From assembly GCA_022511145.1 (NCBI GenBank), contig JAFLSC010000007.1:1-64000 (forward strand): a stretch of DNA of 64,000 bases. The letters run 5' to 3'. The stretch is from Helicobacter sp. (GTDB lineage: Bacteria > Campylobacterota > Campylobacteria > Campylobacterales > Helicobacteraceae). The translations under genes and the position numbers were made by a program. A model generated the notes under the pieces. The model had not been told where the DNA came from. It did not search any database and saw nothing but the letters and a program-made list of their open reading frames with translations. Shown piece by piece: positions 1 to 9,118 of this stretch. Each line of letters begins with the position of its first letter. Position 1 is the first letter of the stretch.

Positions 1-66
1 AGCATTGAGCCTTGTATTATCATTGCCAAATTTCTTTGAGCCATTGAGGATTAAAACTTTTTTCAT
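1..66 (-). CDS. MdaB-like NAD(P)H oxidoreductase, N-terminal fragment (partial)
   Basis: Only the first 22 codons lie in the window; the gene runs off the left edge. The peptide begins MKKVLILNGSKKFG, which resembles the first beta strand and phosphate-binding turn of flavodoxin-fold quinone reductases such as MdaB. A good ribosome site (AAGGAG, six bases before the ATG at 66) supports the start. In Helicobacter, MdaB is a flavin-dependent NADPH quinone reductase used in oxidative-stress defence; assigning that role here is inference from a short fragment. Another flavodoxin-like reductase is possible. Confidence 0.55.
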   Translation of the reverse strand, partial: MKKVLILNGSKKFGNDNTRLNA

Positions 67-234
67 TTATGCTCCTTGTGATTTGCTAAATTTTAATGCG
101 ATTTGAGATTTTGTATTTTACTCTATTTTGCTTAAAGCATTTATGAGGTAAAATTGTGAGGAGATTGAGGGAATCTAAAGCAATAGTAGCTTTGTTTTAT
201 CTCTTAAAGTTTCTATTATTCTCAAATTAAATCA
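67..234. other. Intergenic gap with possible degenerate palindromic repeat
   Basis: No credible gene. Bases 153-185 (TTGTGAGG followed by AAAGCAAT) weakly resemble the dispersed CATTGTGAG...AAAGCAATCT element seen more clearly at 30976-31004 and 62751-62880. The gap separates the defence island from the reductase gene and probably holds the promoter of the latter. Confidence 0.3.
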
Positions 235-1161
235 TTATAATTTTCTTTTAGAGCTACTATCAAAATCTTCATTTGTTAATAAAGAATGCAAATAATCGTT
301 AGTTAATAGTTTGATAAAAAATTTCATTTCTTTTTTGCTAGTAATTTCAATTTTGTTATTCTCGTTAAATTTTAAATTCCCTTTTAATTTTGTATGATTT
401 TCTACAAAACTTTTTACCTCTTCAAATCTATTTTCAAGCATTTTTAATACTTTTTCATCAGTTTTTCTAAGTTTCTTAGCATTTGTAGGATTTAAGTTTT
501 CTTGTAAGATATTTAAATTTTCTACAAAATTTATAGCAGAGATTGTATCTATAATATTTTGTGCTTCTTTTAAAATTACTTCTTTATAGCCATATTGTAT
601 TTCTAAAGGACTTTGGTTTAATATAAGGAAAAAATCTTTGTCAATTACAAAGTCTATTTTAGGAGAGATATTTAAAATATCTTGATTTACTTGTTCAAAA
701 ACTCCACCTTCAACAAATAATGATTTGAATTTGCCTTTACCAAGAAAACTCATTGCATAACATTGTTGATACAATAAAATATAATTATCACTTATGCCTA
801 TTTTAAAAAGTAACCCAAAAATATTGTCTTCTAAAGCATTTGCTGGGTCAATATTATCTAATTGTTCCCAATATTCTACCAAAAAACTAATTCCTTCATA
901 AATGTTATCATTTTTAAAATATACATACTCATTTTCCCTAGAATTTTCATCAAATTCATTAATGGATTTGTATTCAGTATCTTCATTGATTGTATTTTGC
1001 AAAATTCCTAAAAACATCTCTAATAACATTTCGCTAGTATCATTGCTAAGTTGAGCTCGTTTAATCGTTTTATCTCTAAAAATAAAAAACATCTCTAAAA
1101 CATTTTCCTCTTGTTCAAGTATATTTTTTAGCGTATTGTAAAAATTTGGTTGCTGATTCAT
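235..1161 (-). CDS. kwaB: KwaB-like (DUF4868) protein, Kiwa anti-phage system
   Basis: A soluble 308-residue protein without membrane segments. The C-terminal half has the layout I associate with DUF4868: a strand pair around residues 155-185 (GVFEQVNQDILNISPKIDF, then FVIDKDFFLILNQ), a long helical middle, and a tail reading LLTNDYLHSLLTNEDFDSSSK. Its start overlaps the stop of the upstream four-helix membrane protein by four bases (ATGA), so the two are translationally coupled. A small membrane protein followed by a DUF4868 protein of about 310 residues is the published Kiwa layout, in which KwaB is the DNA-associated effector that acts with membrane-bound KwaA. The assignment is from pattern and context; no alignment could be run. 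Confidence 0.72.
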   Translation of the reverse strand: MNQQPNFYNTLKNILEQEENVLEMFFIFRDKTIKRAQLSNDTSEMLLEMFLGILQNTINEDTEYKSINEFDENSRENEYVYFKNDNIYEGISFLVEYWEQLDNIDPANALEDNIFGLLFKIGISDNYILLYQQCYAMSFLGKGKFKSLFVEGGVFEQVNQDILNISPKIDFVIDKDFFLILNQSPLEIQYGYKEVILKEAQNIIDTISAINFVENLNILQENLNPTNAKKLRKTDEKVLKMLENRFEEVKSFVENHTKLKGNLKFNENNKIEITSKKEMKFFIKLLTNDYLHSLLTNEDFDSSSKRKL

Positions 1162-1685
1162 TTTTTCTCTTTGATATAATAGAGATTATCTGTTATACAA
1201 TTATAATTTTTTTCGCATTGATTTGGTAATTTACCTGTTGATAAAATAAATACTTCTTTATTTTTCCGCTCAATCTTTGCTCTATAAAGTTTAAAACCAA
1301 AGACTGCTACCAAAGGGTTTAAATATTGTAAATCCATTTTTATGGTAATTATACCCATAAATAAAATGATAAATATTGTTATCAACCAATCATTGATTGA
1401 GTTAAAATTTGAACTTACAAAAGGAATAAAATAAATTGATAAAGGAACGAAAAAATTGAAATTTTGAAGTTGTATCTCTGTAAATGATTCTGCTGATTGT
1501 TTGTTAATTTTCACTTTCACATAACAAATAAGAGCTAAAAAACAACAAGCAATAAAAGGGATTCCAAAATAACAATAAAACTCAACACTACACAGAAAAC
1601 TTAAACAATTTTCTAAGTTCCATAATTTCAAAAAAATTAAAAATGATAAGGGCATTAAAGATGAGATATAAAATAAAATTTTCAC
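1158..1685 (-). CDS. kwaA: KwaA-like membrane protein, Kiwa anti-phage system
   Basis: A 175-residue protein with four predicted membrane helices (about residues 4-22, 36-58, 75-91 and 98-117), then a cytoplasmic tail starting NPLVAVFGFKLYRAKIE. This matches the four-helix KwaA of Kiwa systems, thought to sense phage attachment or injection at the inner membrane and to dock KwaB. The start is GTG at 1685, preceded by AAAGGATAGTTAA, a good ribosome site. It lies 67 bases downstream of the restriction-methylation gene and overlaps kwaB by four bases. Sequence divergence makes KwaA hard to recognise by eye, so the call leans on topology and on the partner gene. Confidence 0.7.
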   Translation of the reverse strand: MKILFYISSLMPLSFLIFLKLWNLENCLSFLCSVEFYCYFGIPFIACCFLALICYVKVKINKQSAESFTEIQLQNFNFFVPLSIYFIPFVSSNFNSINDWLITIFIILFMGIITIKMDLQYLNPLVAVFGFKLYRAKIERKNKEVFILSTGKLPNQCEKNYNCITDNLYYIKEKK

Positions 1686-1752
1686 TTAACTATCCTTTTT
1701 ATAAACTATATAATTTTACCATATTTTATTTTACATATACCTTTAGCCATTC

Positions 1753-4700
1753 TCACTCCCATAGGCTTTGAAGTAAGGCGATATATTCGGGTTGTTTGGA
1801 CTTTAGCACTTTGAAAGATTCAAGCAAATAGCAAAATTCTATCTTGCTTAGCCCATAGAGCTTAGCGATGTGAATATCTAGCTTTGCCCTCAAGGTATCA
1901 TAGCTCTTTTGTGTGTTTGGAATTTCATTGTTTTTGATAGCGTATTTATCTTGCAACTCTTTAAATTGTCCCGTTTTGTCGTTATAAAGCTGTAAAATAA
2001 GGGCTGTTTTATAGATAAAAGCATAGTTTCTCTCAATCTCCTCATCGCTGGGTTGAGGTAGTGGGATTCTTTCCAAATAAGTTTTATTCACATTGATTTG
2101 CACCATACCCCTAGCGATAAAATCCACCACCAAAGCGTTGAAAATCCCCAAAGCAAAAAGGATTCTTTTGGTGCTTACAGGCTTTATGGTGATGTGTGAA
2201 TGTGAATCTAAAATGTATTGTTTAGGAATATTCACATATACACTATCGCACGCACTTACATTCTTTGGTAAAAGTGAAAAAATAGCTGTGCGTTCATCTG
2301 TATCCCTTGCAATTTTTCTATAACCCAACCTAATAAAATTTCTTTCATAGACAATAAAAGCATTTTCCGCCTTCTCTTTGCTGATTTGAGGATACAAAGA
2401 TTCTATTAGCCTCTCATATTCTTTAGCCTCAAGTCCTAAATCCTGCTTTAAGCGATAAATTTCCTTTCTTTTTAATCTCTTATCAAAGGCTGAAGGGTTT
2501 AAAAAATATTGTGGCTTGTTAAAATGTGCGTTAAATTGATGAATCATTTTGCCTTCAAATAAAGGCAAAAGTCCTTTTCTATGAGATTCTATAAACAAAT
2601 CTTTATCTGTAGTTATATTTAACTCATTTCTAAAATCAAGCCATTCTAAAGAAAGTGGCTCAAAAGCCTCATAGCATTTGCGTAAAATCTCTAAATCTTT
2701 TTTGCTTCGCACTTCTTGGAGGGCAAGTTGATTAGGGCTTAGGGTTTTTATATCTTTAAATGTTAGTTTTATGATATTGTCTTTATCATAAATAGATTCT
2801 ATGTTTGTTTGATAAAACATTGTTTTTATGGTGTGATTTTTCGCTTTGGTATTTTTTACTTGCATTAGGGCGAATTTATACCTTGAATCCACATCTTGAA
2901 AAATTCCTTCGCGGTTTTCAAAGCTATAAAAAAATGCTAAATTTTTATTCTTTAGAATTTCCGTGCGTAAAGCTAGGCTTCCTTCTTCAAGCATTAAAGC
3001 ACTGGGAAGCACATAGTTTAAACTCGCCTTTGTTTTAAGTAGGCTTAAATTTCGTTCTACAAATAAGCGGAAAAGATTTATATCTTTGCCGACACGATTA
3101 AGCGGATAGGCTTGTTTGTAGTATTCATTAATGCTTTGTGTAAAAGCCTTTTGTTCATTATATTGTGCTTTTATATAAGGCTTATTAAGCAAATTTTTAG
3201 CGATTTCATCTTTTTTAGAATTTATCAATGTGCGGTAATTGCTTTGGTATTGTGGGAAAAAATCATTATCGCTAAATTCTGATTTATCCCAAGGGGGATT
3301 GCCCACTATGCAATCAAACCCCACAAACTCACCTTTGCTTACAATCTCGGGGAATTCAATTTCATAATTAAAGAAGCGATATTTTTGGGCGTAAGTGCAA
3401 ATCGCCTTTTTTAAGTTTTCATATTCTTTAGCTTTGGCTAGTTTTTCTATATTATCACTTTGTGTAAGTGTGTTTAAAAGCTTTAATTCTTCATTATTCA
3501 TAAAATTTTTGGCATTGAGCATATTTAAAAAGAGATTGAGATTTTCTAGTGTGGGAATAATCTCATCTTTGTAAAGCCTTTTGCTTTCTTTTATTTCCAC
3601 TTCTGTGCTATCTTTGATAGAATCTAGTTTAGAAAAAACTTCGCTTAAAACTTGAAATTCATTTAAAAAATTATAAACAAACAAACTCTGTCCTGATTTT
3701 TTGCCCTTTTGCCTACTCATTTTTGTTTGCATATTATGATAGTAATCTTTAAGTTCCTTTATACTGCTGCTAATAAGAGCATTACCACATTTGATATGAT
3801 GCTCTAAAAAGCTTAGAGGCGTGCCAAAGATAAAGCTATCTATCCACAAGGCAAGTTTGGTAAGCTCGACACTAAAGGGATTAATATCAACACCAAAAAT
3901 CACGCGTTTAAGTAATAATCGCTTGATAATATCGCTCTCATCAACTTGATAATTTGGGACAAATTGCGTGATATTTTGCAATATAGAATCTCTTTCTTTT
4001 TCATAAATGGCTTTGAAAGTAGAGAAAGACTCTAAATCTTCTAGGACTATTTTTGTGATGATATTGAGACTTTCTACGAGAAAATGTCCGCTACCACAGG
4101 CATTATCAAGGATTTTAAAATGCAAGATATTGTCGCTATTTAAGGTATCTTTGATGGCAGATTCACAGAGGAATTTGGTAATGGATTCTGGAGTGTAAAA
4201 ACTTGCTGTGCTTTTGCGGGAATTGCTTGTGTTTTTGAGATAAATTTGCCCTTTTTGGTAGGTTTGTTCGCGGTGGATTGTAGAATCTTTTTTAATCCTT
4301 TCATAATCATAGTTATCAAAATAGCCTTCAATGGAGGTAAGCTTATCTTTGGCTTTCTTGGGTGCATACACAAGATAAAAAATCTCCTCCTCGGCAATAG
4401 CAAAAAAGTAAGAGAGTAAGCCCTCATAAATCGTGCCTAGATGGGCGATACTTAGTGTGCGATAATCACGTCTAAAAAGGGTGGCTTCTCCTTTAGGATT
4501 TTCTCCTTGATAATTAAAAAGTGCATCTAAAATTTCAATCAAAATCTTATCATTGAAGGTCTTTGGGGCTTTTAAAAGTGGGGCGTTGTTTTCATCAAAA
4601 AGTCCGCCATTAAAGAGTGGCATATCTAAATTCGGATTGCCCTCATTATAGATTCTAAAAATCCTCTCTAGCTCATCAATACCCACAAAGCTTTCATTTT

Positions 4701-5742
4701 CCTCATTTTCTTTTACCTCTTGCTTATTGTTTTGTGCTTCGAGTTTGAGACGAGAAAGCAGGGTGTAGAGGCTAATTTTTTTCTTAAAATATAAGTGAGT
4801 GGAGAGAATGCTATCAAATTTATCCTCAAAATAGGCGATAAAAAGCAGGCGGAATATGAAATAAAGTGCGGATTGATAAATGTCTTTTAAATCCGCCTTG
4901 GGATTTTTGGCAAAAATACACGCACCGATTTTTTCAAAAAGACTATCCCTGCCATTAATCCCATAAATGATAGCTTGTAAATCATCTTCTATGGCTATTT
5001 TGGCTTGAGTATTTTTGTCTAAGATTTGTGTTATGGCGTTTGGGCTTTTAGAATCTTTATCGGGCTGTATGAAGTTTGAAGCAGCAAAAATATGATAAAA
5101 ATAATTAAAAGCCCCAAGTTGTGAAGTATTATCTTGAGCATTTTTAGAATCCGCAAGAACCTCTGACATTTCTAAAATCGCCTCTAAATTCACTTCATAA
5201 AACACCTTTGTGGCAGTGAGTTTAGAATTATCATAAAAACGCCAAATGCGACCATTACTCAAAAAACCATAATCTTTTTTGAGGTTTGAGAGGTAACGCA
5301 GAATTTGAAAGTGGGGATTGTCATTTGTCTTTTTGTTATCCACCTCTATTTTGTAGGCTTTGGATTCTAAAATCACGCTAAAATATTCGTTGCTTGACTT
5401 TCTTTGCTCTTTTGATATTTTTTCATAAGCTACTTTTGATTTTGAATCTGTAAAAAGCAAAAAATCAGGCTTTTCTAACTTGCCTTGAATAATTTTTTCA
5501 TCTTGCCTTACAAATTTCCAACCCAAAATTTTGAGCACTTTTGTGATGAAATCATCTTCAAATTGGAACTCATTTTGTTCTTTGAATTTTTCTTTATCAT
5601 AGAGGCTTTTGATAGAATCTAATGCCTTTTGAGCAGCAGCAGAGTTTTTCTCAAAATCATAAAGCTTTGGAAACTCGACATTGAGCGTGTAGCTTGTAAA
5701 AAGGTTGTTGTTAAGAAAGCTATTGAGAAAAGTGGGATTCAT
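1753..5742 (-). CDS. Type IIG-like restriction-methylation protein (PD-ExK nuclease + N6-adenine methylase)
   Basis: A 1329-residue protein that looks like a complete one-chain restriction-modification enzyme. The N-terminus carries a PD-(D/E)xK nuclease: PD at residues 92-93, ESK at 126-128 and a QxxxY helix (QILRY) near 146-150. A helical linker follows, then an N6-adenine methylase: motif X near 515 (ASFYTPESITKFL), SAM-binding motif I near 548 (DNACGSGHFL) and catalytic motif IV near 816 (NPPW). The last 400 or so residues should be the target-recognition region. Such Eco57I/MmeI-like enzymes methylate one strand and cut at a distance. No frameshift is seen. It lies 58 bases after the GHKL-nuclease gene, on the same strand. 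The recognition sequence cannot be inferred. Confidence 0.85.
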   Translation of the reverse strand: MNPTFLNSFLNNNLFTSYTLNVEFPKLYDFEKNSAAAQKALDSIKSLYDKEKFKEQNEFQFEDDFITKVLKILGWKFVRQDEKIIQGKLEKPDFLLFTDSKSKVAYEKISKEQRKSSNEYFSVILESKAYKIEVDNKKTNDNPHFQILRYLSNLKKDYGFLSNGRIWRFYDNSKLTATKVFYEVNLEAILEMSEVLADSKNAQDNTSQLGAFNYFYHIFAASNFIQPDKDSKSPNAITQILDKNTQAKIAIEDDLQAIIYGINGRDSLFEKIGACIFAKNPKADLKDIYQSALYFIFRLLFIAYFEDKFDSILSTHLYFKKKISLYTLLSRLKLEAQNNKQEVKENEENESFVGIDELERIFRIYNEGNPNLDMPLFNGGLFDENNAPLLKAPKTFNDKILIEILDALFNYQGENPKGEATLFRRDYRTLSIAHLGTIYEGLLSYFFAIAEEEIFYLVYAPKKAKDKLTSIEGYFDNYDYERIKKDSTIHREQTYQKGQIYLKNTSNSRKSTASFYTPESITKFLCESAIKDTLNSDNILHFKILDNACGSGHFLVESLNIITKIVLEDLESFSTFKAIYEKERDSILQNITQFVPNYQVDESDIIKRLLLKRVIFGVDINPFSVELTKLALWIDSFIFGTPLSFLEHHIKCGNALISSSIKELKDYYHNMQTKMSRQKGKKSGQSLFVYNFLNEFQVLSEVFSKLDSIKDSTEVEIKESKRLYKDEIIPTLENLNLFLNMLNAKNFMNNEELKLLNTLTQSDNIEKLAKAKEYENLKKAICTYAQKYRFFNYEIEFPEIVSKGEFVGFDCIVGNPPWDKSEFSDNDFFPQYQSNYRTLINSKKDEIAKNLLNKPYIKAQYNEQKAFTQSINEYYKQAYPLNRVGKDINLFRLFVERNLSLLKTKASLNYVLPSALMLEEGSLALRTEILKNKNLAFFYSFENREGIFQDVDSRYKFALMQVKNTKAKNHTIKTMFYQTNIESIYDKDNIIKLTFKDIKTLSPNQLALQEVRSKKDLEILRKCYEAFEPLSLEWLDFRNELNITTDKDLFIESHRKGLLPLFEGKMIHQFNAHFNKPQYFLNPSAFDKRLKRKEIYRLKQDLGLEAKEYERLIESLYPQISKEKAENAFIVYERNFIRLGYRKIARDTDERTAIFSLLPKNVSACDSVYVNIPKQYILDSHSHITIKPVSTKRILFALGIFNALVVDFIARGMVQINVNKTYLERIPLPQPSDEEIERNYAFIYKTALILQLYNDKTGQFKELQDKYAIKNNEIPNTQKSYDTLRAKLDIHIAKLYGLSKIEFCYLLESFKVLKSKQPEYIALLQSLWE

Positions 5743-5800
5743 CGTGCGCCTTTGTTGAGAGATTTTAGGGTTTTATTAAAAATAAGGACAAAATAATATA

Positions 5801-7600
5801 TTAGTCATTTAAATGCTTTCCTGTTAGAATATCCAAAAACAATTGATTTCTGTTTTCTGCATCATATATTAAAGAATTATAATCCATAAAATTTATAATC
5901 ATATTCCTAGCTTCGTGGTATTTATAGCAAATGGGATAATTACTCGAAGTATATATTTTATTATATGCTTTATCTTGTAGTAATTCTAATGTTTCATCAC
6001 TAAATTTTAAAAAAGCATAAGCCCAAATTCTAATATTATTTCGTTCAGTCAAATTGATATATCTACCATATTTTAAAAGTTGCTCTTCTGCTCCTGCTGG
6101 AGTAATATTTTCTTCTGGTCTTTTAAATTCTATTAATAAAACATCTGTAATTTTTTTCCCATCGTAAGTATTTGATATAATGCTTAACACATCTGGTCTG
6201 CTCTTTAATTGCTCAGATAATTCTGGAAAAATATCTTTAATTTGAGTATCACTAAAAATTTTATCATAACACATAAATCTATCATCAAATAGCCAAACAT
6301 TATTTGTCTTGTAACTTTGTTTATCATCACTTGTTTTTTTAGGCATAAATAGATTATGAACTTCAGTTTCTATATTTCCCTTTTTAACAAAATCTTTCAA
6401 TTGTTGAATTAATTTATTTCTATCAAAGATATATTCAGCTAATTCAGCTTGTGTTACTTTGGTTAATTTTGTTTCATAATCTTTATCTGTTTTATTTTTA
6501 GCATCTCTTAAAAAGTCTTTATCTTCGCGAAATTCTTTTTTTGCATTTTCTAACATATCATTTAGGTTTAATTCACTTCTGTTTTCAAAATATGTCCCAA
6601 GATAAGGCAATTCTTCGATTGATTTTTTCCTATTTTCTTTGATTTTATTTTCTATATCAAAATTATGTTCTTTACAAATTTCTTTAATTTGATTCTCTAA
6701 TTCATTATGTATTTCATTCCAATTTAAATCTTGAAACTCAAACGAATTCTTTTGTTTAGGGTAAATCTGCAATTCATTCCTCTCATCATTAACATTTTTA
6801 TCAAAATAATCAGATTCTAAAATATAAAATATTCTTAAGTCTTTTTCTTTTGGCAGATTATATTTTCTCTCTTGGTCTAAATCCGAATTTTTTATCACAA
6901 CTCTGCCATTTGCAACATAAAACCCTTCATTATTAACATTTTCTCCAAAAAGATATGATATTGCAAAAGAATAGTCTTTGATTTTAAAATCTTTCTTTTC
7001 AAACTGCGGTATATCATTACTTTTGACAATATCTATTTTTTCATTATTCCTATAAATAGCTATCTCAATATTTTTACTTTCTGTTTTAAAATAAGCCAAA
7101 AAATGCTCTTTAATCTGTTCTTTTATTTTAGAGAAATCAATATAAAAATTCGAATTAGGGGTTGATAAAGTTACTAGTGTTTTATCATAGAACTCTCGCT
7201 CTCTAGGATTAGTCATACCATTATAGTTAAAATCAAATTCCTTATCTTTGCTTACTATTTTCACATTTTTAAAAAGCTTAAGGTATATAAATCTCCCAAT
7301 ACCCTTACAACCTAATGATTTTTTATAATCAGTGCGATACTCTCTAAAAGATTTAATATTTTCCTCATTAAAACCCTCACCATTATCAATTGCTTCAATC
7401 TTGTCTATATAGGGAGTTTGATTTTTATTGTCCAAACTAGAAGCTATAATTCTAAGCTCAATATATGTCGCATTCGCTTGTATAGCATTCATTATTGCTT
7501 CAAAAATTACATTTTCAACTTTTATGTTTTTTAAATCTTCAACAACAGCTCTTATGTTTGTATTTACTTGTATTAATTCATTATTTACGCTCATTGTCAT
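5801..7600 (-). CDS. GHKL (Hsp90/MORC-like) ATPase fused to PD-(D/E)xK nuclease
   Basis: A 599-residue two-domain protein. The N-terminus is a GHKL ATPase: N box EAIMNAIQAN near residue 34, G1 motif IDNGEGF near 71, G2 motif GCKGIGR near 97. The C-terminus is a nuclease: RPDVL near 468, EFK near 491-493 and a QxxxY helix (EEQLLKY) near 507. Charged helices lie between. MutL/MORC-type ATPases tied to restriction endonuclease folds are described in bacterial restriction-modification operons, and the neighbour downstream is a restriction-methylation gene. I set the start at ATG 7600, five bases after AAGGAG; the GTG at 7606 overlaps that ribosome site. The biological activity of this particular architecture is unknown to me; anti-phage function is inference. 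Confidence 0.8.
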   Translation of the reverse strand: MTMSVNNELIQVNTNIRAVVEDLKNIKVENVIFEAIMNAIQANATYIELRIIASSLDNKNQTPYIDKIEAIDNGEGFNEENIKSFREYRTDYKKSLGCKGIGRFIYLKLFKNVKIVSKDKEFDFNYNGMTNPREREFYDKTLVTLSTPNSNFYIDFSKIKEQIKEHFLAYFKTESKNIEIAIYRNNEKIDIVKSNDIPQFEKKDFKIKDYSFAISYLFGENVNNEGFYVANGRVVIKNSDLDQERKYNLPKEKDLRIFYILESDYFDKNVNDERNELQIYPKQKNSFEFQDLNWNEIHNELENQIKEICKEHNFDIENKIKENRKKSIEELPYLGTYFENRSELNLNDMLENAKKEFREDKDFLRDAKNKTDKDYETKLTKVTQAELAEYIFDRNKLIQQLKDFVKKGNIETEVHNLFMPKKTSDDKQSYKTNNVWLFDDRFMCYDKIFSDTQIKDIFPELSEQLKSRPDVLSIISNTYDGKKITDVLLIEFKRPEENITPAGAEEQLLKYGRYINLTERNNIRIWAYAFLKFSDETLELLQDKAYNKIYTSSNYPICYKYHEARNMIINFMDYNSLIYDAENRNQLFLDILTGKHLND

Positions 7601-7642
7601 TACCACTCCTTGTTTGATTGTTTTAACTTATAAAGAGTTTTT

Positions 7643-9088
7643 TTACCCTCGTCCATCTTCAAGCACTTCTGCTTTGCCATTTGAATCTATTTCTAAAACC
7701 ACATAAGGCAGTCCTTGCGTATTTAACTCCTGCATAAAAAAGTCGGGTTCATTTTGCTCCATATTCCACACCCCAGCACCTTGTGCAGAATCTACGCCTT
7801 GAGTCTCGCCACCACGAGGCATATCAGCATTATTTGCCCCATTTGCAATCTTTTCCACCCCAACGCCCCATTTGCCCTCGCAAATAAGCTTTGCACCAAT
7901 CATTGCAGGCACACCTGTGGTATAGCTCACACCTTGCGCATTGACTTCTTTATAGCACTGCTCGTGGTCGCACACATTATAAATATAAATAGTGCGCTCT
8001 TTGCCATCTTTGATACCCTTGATATAGCAGCCGATATTAGTTTTGCCCTTCGTGCGAGAGGCAAGAGAGGCAGGGTCAGGCAACAGCGTCTTTAGCACTT
8101 GGATTGGCACGATTTTTTGCCCATTGTGCTCTATCTCATCAACCCGCAAAAGCCCGACATTCTCAAGGCATTTCATATGCGTGAGATAGCTCTCGCCAAA
8201 AGTCATAAAAAAGCGGATTCTCTGCAACCCCTTGATATTTCTCACCAAAGATTCTAGCTCCTCGTGATAGAGTAAATAGCTATTTTTTGCGCCCACCTCG
8301 GGGTAATCCCACTCTTTCATTAATGCCAAAGGCGCAATATCCCGCCACTGCCCGCCAAAATAACTTTCATTTTTAAGCTCCTGTGTGTTTGATTGCAAAG
8401 CAAAATGCTTCTCTGCACGCTCAAACTTGCGATAAATCGCATCTTGAGAGAGGTCAAAATTTTGTGCGTATTGACTTGTAGCATCTTTTACCCAAAAACG
8501 CGCCTTTGAGCTGACTTCTCGCAAATTAATTTCAGGATTAAAATTCGTAGCAAACGCATAGCCGTGGTCTCCAGCGTTACAATCTAAAATATCAATGGAG
8601 TAAATCTCATCAAAATAATGCTTTTGTGCATAGGCGCAAAAGACATTGGTTACGCCCGGGTCAAAGCCACTCCCAAGGAGTGCAAAAAGCCCTGCTTGTT
8701 TAAAGTGCGTATCATACGCCCATTGCTCTTTGTATTCAAAATGCGCAGAATCTGGGTGCTCGTAATTTGCAGTATCAAGGTAATGCACCTTTGTGCGCAA
8801 ACACGCCTCCATAATGCTTAAATCTTGGTAGGGGAGCGCGACATTGATGACAAGAAAAGGGCGATATTTTTGAATAAGTGCGACAAGAGATTCTACATTA
8901 TCCGCATCAACACTCTCAATCTCAATCTCACCTAAGCCCTTAGCGCGGATAGAATCCGCGATTATTTTGCATTTATCTAAAGTGCGTGAGGCTAAAATAA
9001 TGCGACTAAATACAGCTCTATTTTGCGCCATTTTATGCACTACCACGCCACCAACACCACCTGCTCCAATTTGCAAAACTACTGCCAT
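7643..9088 (-). CDS. Carboxynorspermidine dehydrogenase (saccharopine dehydrogenase family)
   Basis: 481 residues. The N-terminal Rossmann motif (QIGAGGVGGVV) and the motifs YLDTANYEHPD and GSGFDPGVTNVF mark the carboxynorspermidine/saccharopine dehydrogenase family. The enzyme reductively condenses an aldehyde with a diamine in the aspartate-semialdehyde route to spermidine used by Campylobacter and relatives. Near the C-terminus, at about residues 423-448, there is a low-complexity insert (ANGANNADMPRGGETQG and following) just before the conserved GVWNMEQ segment. That insert is unusual for the family. The gene is visibly richer in G and C than the defence genes that follow it 42 bases downstream. 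Start ATG 9088. Confidence 0.88.
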   Translation of the reverse strand: MAVVLQIGAGGVGGVVVHKMAQNRAVFSRIILASRTLDKCKIIADSIRAKGLGEIEIESVDADNVESLVALIQKYRPFLVINVALPYQDLSIMEACLRTKVHYLDTANYEHPDSAHFEYKEQWAYDTHFKQAGLFALLGSGFDPGVTNVFCAYAQKHYFDEIYSIDILDCNAGDHGYAFATNFNPEINLREVSSKARFWVKDATSQYAQNFDLSQDAIYRKFERAEKHFALQSNTQELKNESYFGGQWRDIAPLALMKEWDYPEVGAKNSYLLYHEELESLVRNIKGLQRIRFFMTFGESYLTHMKCLENVGLLRVDEIEHNGQKIVPIQVLKTLLPDPASLASRTKGKTNIGCYIKGIKDGKERTIYIYNVCDHEQCYKEVNAQGVSYTTGVPAMIGAKLICEGKWGVGVEKIANGANNADMPRGGETQGVDSAQGAGVWNMEQNEPDFFMQELNTQGLPYVVLEIDSNGKAEVLEDGRG

Positions 9089-9118
9089 AGTAATTCCTTT
9101 AAAAGTTATTAAATAGAT

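Noticed and set aside
2093..5000. Plus-strand open frames inside the restriction-methylation gene
   Set aside because: They lie opposite a well-supported 1329-codon gene, have no ribosome sites or recognisable domains, and show the composition expected of antisense shadows.
7754..8095. Plus-strand frame opposite the carboxynorspermidine dehydrogenase gene
   Set aside because: The longer frame encodes a recognisable enzyme; this one is rich in His and Cys only because it is antisense to that sequence.
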